A DNA stretch of 10,780 bases from JANYLN01 sp041687575. GTDB lineage: Bacteria; Planctomycetota; Phycisphaerae; UBA1845; JANYLN01. A program made the translations under genes and the position numbers. Below the pieces are notes generated by a model. The model worked only from the letters and a program-made list of their open reading frames with translations. It ran no database searches and was not told where the DNA came from. Shown here in pieces: positions 6,885 through 10,780 of this stretch; the stretch's first letter is position 1, and the number at the start of each line of letters is the position of its first letter. The DNA lies in the NCBI GenBank assembly GCA_041687575.1, contig JAWLBS010000163.1, positions 1-10,780 of the forward strand, read 5' to 3'.

Positions 6885-7448
6885 TCAGACCAGGGACCCA
6901 GGTACAGGCGCATGACATTCGCCGCCCTGTCGATCCTGGCTGGCCCTTGCCCCTTGATCCTCGTCCCATTGATATCCCTGATCCCGTGGCCACGATTGCC
7001 CCGGCTTCTTGTGTATTTCCTCCGTCAGCATTAACCGGATAATGCTCGAGTAATGCTTTGCGTATGAATCCACGACCTCGCTTTCCGGCGAGCGGAAAAA
7101 GCCGCGACCCTCGACGGCCTCGTCGGGACGAAAGATGAACTTGTCGATGTGCTGAAAGAGCATCTCCTGTCCCGGCGGCGACCAGCTGTTGTCCGGCCTG
7201 TCGAGGCTCCTCGGCCCTGTCCAGACCTCGCCCTCCGCGTTTCTGACAAGATACTCCTGCTCTACCAGTTCCTCGATGCTTGATGGGACGCGATCGTGGT
7301 CATACACGAAGAGGAGGATGATATCCCCCATCATATGTGCTTCGATGCCGGCCTTTCTGCCCCAGAGCACCCACCAGTTCGCCGCTACCGCAGCCGCAAA
7401 CACGACCGCGAGAACGATAGCGAGCCACAGCCATCTCTTGGATCTCAT
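6885..7448 (-). CDS. Small single-pass membrane protein, unknown function
   Basis: A 187-residue protein from the ATG at 7446-7448. An earlier GTG at 7490 adds 14 unlikely residues before the membrane helix and was not chosen. MRSKR is followed by a transmembrane helix (about 6-24), then a soluble, probably periplasmic, part. The stretch MMGDIILLFVYDHDRVPSSI then EELVEQEYL recalls the yPssleeLv segment of pseudopilin-like (GspG-type) proteins, but the N-terminal pseudopilin cleavage motif is not evident. The last 40-45 residues are Gln/Asp/Gly-rich (WPRDQGYQWDEDQG) and look unlike the rest; they may come from repeat DNA read through after loss of the original stop. GGGAAG seven bases upstream could serve as a weak ribosome-binding site. 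It is flanked by REP-like motifs on both sides, and the preceding gene ends 107 bp upstream. Confidence 0.6.
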   Translation of the reverse strand: MRSKRWLWLAIVLAVVFAAAVAANWWVLWGRKAGIEAHMMGDIILLFVYDHDRVPSSIEELVEQEYLVRNAEGEVWTGPRSLDRPDNSWSPPGQEMLFQHIDKFIFRPDEAVEGRGFFRSPESEVVDSYAKHYSSIIRLMLTEEIHKKPGQSWPRDQGYQWDEDQGARASQDRQGGECHAPVPGSLV

Positions 7449-7508
7449 AGACGTCTTCCCGCCACGTCGGTCATACAGGACGGACAGCACCCGTCAACCC
7501 GGGAGCGA

Positions 7509-7532
7509 GAAAAGGTGTCGGGATGATCTTGC
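7509..7532. repeat. REP-like fragment, element C
   Basis: GAAAAGGTGTCGGGATGAT (7509-7527) differs at one position from 6816-6834 of element B; on the minus strand the inner part GCAAGATCATCC also matches element A (675-687) apart from one missing A. Only this half of the palindromic unit is present. It lies in the 107-bp spacer between the ankyrin-protein stop and the membrane-protein start, in the same orientation as in element B. Confidence 0.5.
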
Positions 7533-7555
7533 CCAGCGTACCCAAGGACGGGGCA

Positions 7556-8077
7556 TCAGTCAGCCTCCATGTCACCCTTGCCGCTCTGGTCGAGCGTTTC
7601 AATCACTGCCGGGTTTCCTCGGCCTTCCGCTACCGATCTTGGGGTCATACCGTCACCCATGTCCAGATCCGGATTAGAGCCATACTTAATCAGCAGCCGA
7701 ATCATCTCCGGGTCTTTGTTCCATATTGCGTACACCAAGGGCGATGTGTTAGGGGTTATACCGTTGGGATTCGCGCCTTGCTCGATAAGCCATGCCACAA
7801 GATCTTTCCGTTGCTTATCCACTGCATTGGACAGGAGCGATCCACCAATCCAAACCATCTGGTCCGGGTGCTTGCCTGTGTCACGAACCGCCTTTTTGAT
7901 ATCCTCAAGCGGGGCATCTCCCAGCAAGAGTGACCATACACGTTCGTCTTGGGGCCCGACAAGCCCGCTTTCGACCTGAACCGTTATGGTCGGACGATAG
8001 TAGGCCCCCGCCACCACGATGCCGATCACGCACAAGGCGATAAGCACAACCACAATCCTTGATGTCCTGCTTCTCAT
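7556..8077 (-). CDS. Membrane-anchored ankyrin-repeat protein
   Basis: 173 residues. MRSRTSR precedes a single transmembrane helix (about 8-26); the remainder should face the periplasm. After a linker, residues about 73-165 hold ankyrin-type repeats: ..LLSNAVDKQRKDLVAWLIEQ then GANPNG, followed by SPLVYAIWNKDPEMIRLLI then KYGSNPD, then MTPRSVAEGRGNPAVIETL. A more divergent repeat may lie at about 40-70 (WSLLLGDAPLEDIKKAVRDTG). Ankyrin repeats mediate protein-protein binding; the partner is unknown. The ATG is 8 bp after the stop of the PDZ pseudo-protease gene, and its ribosome-binding site GAGG overlaps that stop, so the two are probably translated in a coupled way. A role beside the PDZ proteins in envelope quality control is inference. 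Confidence 0.82.
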   Translation of the reverse strand: MRSRTSRIVVVLIALCVIGIVVAGAYYRPTITVQVESGLVGPQDERVWSLLLGDAPLEDIKKAVRDTGKHPDQMVWIGGSLLSNAVDKQRKDLVAWLIEQGANPNGITPNTSPLVYAIWNKDPEMIRLLIKYGSNPDLDMGDGMTPRSVAEGRGNPAVIETLDQSGKGDMEAD

Positions 8078-8083
8078 GGCTTA

Positions 8084-8087
8084 CCTC
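8084..8087 (-). promoter_or_regulatory. GAGG ribosome-binding site overlapping upstream stop codon
   Basis: On the minus strand TTGAGGTAAGCC precedes the ankyrin-protein ATG, with GAGG six bases before the start. These bases overlap the TGA stop (8086-8088) of the upstream gene, an arrangement typical of translational coupling within an operon. Confidence 0.6.
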
Positions 8088-10305
8088 AATGCCCCGCCAC
8101 CCCCTGGCTCGCGGCCGGCTGGGTTGCGGTGGCGGTCTGGACCTCGGGGGCGGGCAGCTGGATCTTGACCACCCGGCCGCTCATCATCCGGTTGACCAGC
8201 AGACGCAGGTCGCCGCCGGAACCGATCAGCTGCTCGAACTGCTTCACGTCCCGCACCGGGGTGTCGTTGACACTGATGATCAGCTCGTACGGGCGGATGC
8301 CGGCGATCGACGCCTTGCTGCCGGGCTCGACTTTCGAGACGACCACGCCCGGATCGTCAGCCGCCTTCTGGAAGTACCGCCGCAGCTCGTACGTCATGTC
8401 CCGCACGCTCAGGCCCATCGGCTCGGACTTGTGCCGCGCGGCTGCGTCGTAGTGCGCCGGGGCCTGCTCGACCGCAAAGTCGCGCGTGACCAGCTCGCCG
8501 TCTTCGTAGAAGTCGGCCGTGAACGTGCGGCCGAAGCCCAGGTCGGTCAGCGCCCGGGTGAAGGTGTTCTCGGTCGAGGGCCACGGCGTGGGGATCCGGT
8601 CGAAGTACTGCTCGGGGATCTCGTCCAGCCGGTCCCACGGGAAGTCCATCCCTTGCATGGGCTCCTCGATCTTCACGTCCAGCGGGGCGGGCTCGCCCTC
8701 GGCGTGGATGCGGACCAGGATCGTGCCGACCTGCACGCCCGCGCGGCCGGCCGGCGAATCCGGGTAGACGTGCGAGACGATCGCCCCGGTCTCGCCGTCG
8801 CCGGTCAGGTGGCTCACCTTGTTGACCCGCGCCAGCTCCCGGTCCATCGCCTGCAGCTCCACGCCCAGCCATGCCAGGCGGTTCTCCTCGTCGGCCGTCA
8901 GCGGCACGTTGAACGTATCGACGTGCTGCTCGAGGCTGGCCAGCACCGGCTGCACCTGCCCCACCGGCGTGGCCAGCAGGCGGTCATGGCGGTACGGCTC
9001 ACGCTGCGAGACCGGCTCGCGCCGGCTCATCGGGATCGCCACCAGCCGGGCCTCGTCGTCGAACAGGAACAGGTCGTTGCCGCGGCGAAGGTCCGGGTAG
9101 AGGTTCCGCCGCCAGCCGATCTCAAGCCCGCTGATCCGCGAGTGCGACAGGTACGCCACCCGGTTCTCGCCCTGCAGGTTCACGTCGGCCGCCAGCACCA
9201 TCTCCACCGGCAGGTCGGCCAGCACCGCGTCCGACATCGCCAGTGCCCCGTCCAGGGGCTTGTCCAGCCGGACCACCAGCGCGCCGTAGTCCTTCAGCGT
9301 CCCGCCGAACGACGCCGCCACCGCCGCCCCCTCGGCCGGGTGGACCATGATCCGCTCCAGCCGCCCCGTCACGCGGGGGTCGAGCTTGGCCAGCACCAGC
9401 ACCGTCCGCTCGTCCATCAGCACGCCGAGCACGTTGCGCTCGGTGGCGTTGTCCTCCTGCCGGTGGTGGCGGGCGTATCTGTACGGGTTGGCTTCGGGCT
9501 GCTGACGCGGGCTGCGGAAACTCAGGTCCACCCGCACGATCCCCCGCCGGCTGACCTCGTCGAGCCGCTCGATCAGACCCTTCATCTCATCGGCCGAGAC
9601 CCGCGGCCAGTCCGCCGGCGAGCCCTTCCACGAGTCATCCAGCGGCAGGTCCTCGCGCATGCACACCCCGACGGGGGTGCCGTCGGCCGCGACGATCAGG
9701 CTGCCCGAGACGCCCGGGGCGAACCGGCGCCCCGTCTCGCGGACCGTCAGCTCCGAGCCCATCGGCTGGACGTTCGTGCTCCACAGGCCCCCGGCTCGCG
9801 CATGGGTCACCGCCAGGTACGGGCCCTCTTTCTCCGCATCGAACGCCAGCGGCTTCGCCCCGGCCAGCGGCTCGGCAAGTTCCAGGAATATGGCATTCTG
9901 GCTGCGGGCGACGCCGGCTGGTTTCGCCTCGACCACCTGCTCGCCGAACCGCACCGCGATCGACTCGACGAACCGCGGATGCATCAGCGGGTCGCTGGTG
10001 ACCACCAGCGTCGGCGTCAGCAGCAGCCCGCCGACCTCGAACGGCCGCTCCTCGCCGATCACCCCGCCCGCGTCGAACGCGTGCCAGTTGCTGCAGTGCG
10101 GGCACCGGTACGACCAGCCGGCCGCAGCGGGCGCCTCGCCCTTGTCCATCTTCAGCGTGTACTCCACGCGGACCAGCGAATCGGCCACGGCGTCCGCCAC
10201 GGCGAGCATCTTGTCGGCGGGGACCTTCTCTTGCGGTTTCTGCTCAGCCTGCGTCGTCGCCGAACCCAGGCACAGCACCAGCGCTGCCAGCATCGTTCGT
10301 GTCAT
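8086..10305 (-). CDS. Exported PDZ protein with two degenerate trypsin-like domains
   Basis: 739 residues. Signal peptide 1-20 (MTRTMLAALVLCLGSATTQA). Residues about 90-215 resemble an HtrA/trypsin-like beta-barrel: VVTSDPLM (101-108) sits where HtrA has VTNNHVV, NAIFLEL (137-143) where it has DLAVLKL, and GVSGSLIV (198-205) where it has GNSGGPLV. Only the Ser (200) remains; the His and Asp positions appear replaced. Residues about 291-425 look like a second copy (GVLMDERTVLVLAKLDP; ALVVRLDKPLDGA; GNDLFLFDDEARLVAI) lacking all three catalytic residues. Two PDZ domains follow, about 478-545 and 635-717, then a Thr/Ala/Gln tail. Cys68, Cys71 and His75 (CPHCSNWH) form an unusual metal-site-like motif between signal peptide and first barrel. 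The protein probably binds or scaffolds substrates in the periplasm rather than cutting them. AAGGA seven bases before the ATG (10313-10317) supports the start. It is 28 bp downstream of another PDZ protein gene. Confidence 0.8.
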   Translation of the reverse strand: MTRTMLAALVLCLGSATTQAEQKPQEKVPADKMLAVADAVADSLVRVEYTLKMDKGEAPAAAGWSYRCPHCSNWHAFDAGGVIGEERPFEVGGLLLTPTLVVTSDPLMHPRFVESIAVRFGEQVVEAKPAGVARSQNAIFLELAEPLAGAKPLAFDAEKEGPYLAVTHARAGGLWSTNVQPMGSELTVRETGRRFAPGVSGSLIVAADGTPVGVCMREDLPLDDSWKGSPADWPRVSADEMKGLIERLDEVSRRGIVRVDLSFRSPRQQPEANPYRYARHHRQEDNATERNVLGVLMDERTVLVLAKLDPRVTGRLERIMVHPAEGAAVAASFGGTLKDYGALVVRLDKPLDGALAMSDAVLADLPVEMVLAADVNLQGENRVAYLSHSRISGLEIGWRRNLYPDLRRGNDLFLFDDEARLVAIPMSRREPVSQREPYRHDRLLATPVGQVQPVLASLEQHVDTFNVPLTADEENRLAWLGVELQAMDRELARVNKVSHLTGDGETGAIVSHVYPDSPAGRAGVQVGTILVRIHAEGEPAPLDVKIEEPMQGMDFPWDRLDEIPEQYFDRIPTPWPSTENTFTRALTDLGFGRTFTADFYEDGELVTRDFAVEQAPAHYDAAARHKSEPMGLSVRDMTYELRRYFQKAADDPGVVVSKVEPGSKASIAGIRPYELIISVNDTPVRDVKQFEQLIGSGGDLRLLVNRMMSGRVVKIQLPAPEVQTATATQPAASQGVAGH

Positions 10306-10333
10306 GATGGCTTCCTTGTGTGTGTGTTGGAAC

Positions 10334-10780
10334 CTATTCCTTCTGGTAATCGCGGGAGAAATCCAGGACGATCTGCCGGACCAGGCCGCTGCGCAGAATC
10401 GTCAGCACCGCGCGGTGCCGCTGCTCGATATTCTCCAGGGCCGCCTTGTGAATGGCCTTGACGTCGTCAAGAGTGGTCACCTCCTTGCCGTCGATCCGCA
10501 GGAGGATGTCGTTGCTGCTCAGCGAGCAGGTGGCCGCGTTGCCGGGATACTTGACCCCGAAGACGAACACGCCCTTTTGCCGGTGGAAGTACAGGTCGCG
10601 GTTTTCGAACTGGTTGATCGTCTTGACGGTGAAGTCCCACCGCGGCAGGTCCAGCTCCTCGCCCTCGACCAGCCCCTTCTCGCGGGGCTGCAGCGTGATC
10701 GTCACCGTCTCGTCGCCGCGAAGCAGCTCCACCTCGACCGGCTTCTCGCGGCTGAGCAGGCCCAGCTGCCGCCGGACGGC
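10334..10780 (-). CDS. PDZ-domain (HtrA-like) protein, C-terminal fragment
   Basis: The frame is open to the right edge of the window, so the N-terminus is missing; 148 residues are visible. The first 30 or so (..EKPVEVELLRGDETVTITLQ) look like the last strands of one PDZ domain, and the rest is a complete second PDZ: GVFVFGVKYPGNAATCSLSS then NDILLRIDGKEVTTLDDVK, a helix, and the closing strands AVLTILRSGLVRQIVLDF. A tandem PDZ tail of this type is typical of HtrA/DegP-like envelope proteases, but the protease domain lies outside the window, and the neighbour's catalytic decay means activity should not be assumed. It ends 28 bp before the next start on the same strand, so the two genes are very likely cotranscribed and may be paralogues that work together. 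Confidence 0.75.
   Translation of the reverse strand, partial: AVRRQLGLLSREKPVEVELLRGDETVTITLQPREKGLVEGEELDLPRWDFTVKTINQFENRDLYFHRQKGVFVFGVKYPGNAATCSLSSNDILLRIDGKEVTTLDDVKAIHKAALENIEQRHRAVLTILRSGLVRQIVLDFSRDYQKE

Noticed and set aside
7448..7490. GTG start at 7490 for the small membrane protein
   Set aside because: It adds a 14-residue basic extension before the membrane helix; the internal ATG at 7448 starts directly before the helix and has a plausible GGGAAG upstream.
10317..10328. Short GT dinucleotide run before the 739-residue gene
   Set aside because: Only about five units, within an operon spacer; too short to treat as a phase-variable repeat.
8059..10461. An 800-residue plus-strand open frame opposite the PDZ pseudo-protease
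   Set aside because: Same composition artefact (His/Arg/Gln/Leu/Val-rich), no domains, and it spans the intergenic region and two real genes on the other strand.
1..10780. CRISPR array, tRNA or rRNA genes
   Set aside because: I saw no regularly spaced direct repeats, no tRNA-like cloverleaf and no rRNA-like sequence on either strand.

Overview
The window looks like a piece of a Planctomycetota chromosome, probably Phycisphaerae or a relative. The pointers are high GC, a type I dockerin tail whose second repeat ends ALANDWL, a secreted protein with a VPEP-type PEP-CTERM sorting tail, a very large CheB-CheR-PAS histidine kinase, and HtrA-like PDZ proteins with decayed protease folds. A run of 100 N at 4956-5055 shows it comes from a scaffolded draft or metagenome assembly. 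The taxonomic call is inference from protein style; no rRNA or other marker gene is present.

Layout. 1-366 (+) is the 3' end of a secreted dockerin protein, followed by a perfect 18-bp stem-loop. 367-856 is a gene-free convergent region with several hairpins and a decayed REP/MITE-like element (element A, 644-814). 857-5110 (-) encodes a hybrid sensory protein, CheB / CheR / PAS / coiled coil / PAS / PAS / HisKA_3-HATPase / receiver, with the assembly gap near its N-terminus. 5228-5989 (-) is a secreted DUF3494 (ice-binding-like) protein with a PEP-CTERM tail. 5990-6884 has no intact gene: it holds a pair of 18-bp inverted repeats about 400 bp apart, a stem-loop, and element B, a second copy of the REP-like family that still carries the first eight codons typical of a REP-associated Y1 transposase (MARPLRIE).

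6885-10780 (-) is a run of genes read toward the left: the C-terminal end of a PDZ protein (10334-10780), a 739-residue exported protein with two degenerate trypsin-like domains and two PDZ domains (8086-10305), a membrane-anchored ankyrin-repeat protein (7556-8077), and a small single-pass membrane protein (6885-7448). The first three are packed tightly (28 bp, then 8 bp with the ribosome-binding site at the preceding stop) and look like one operon for envelope protein quality control or binding. The fourth is separated by 107 bp holding a third fragment of the REP-like family (element C), so operon membership is uncertain.

Nothing here is a complete defence, CRISPR or secondary-metabolite system. 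The most unusual items are the REP-like family with its transposase relic, the tandem pseudo-protease protein with an exported CPHC...H motif, and the sensory fusion that joins chemoreceptor-modification enzymes to a NarL-type kinase and a terminal receiver.
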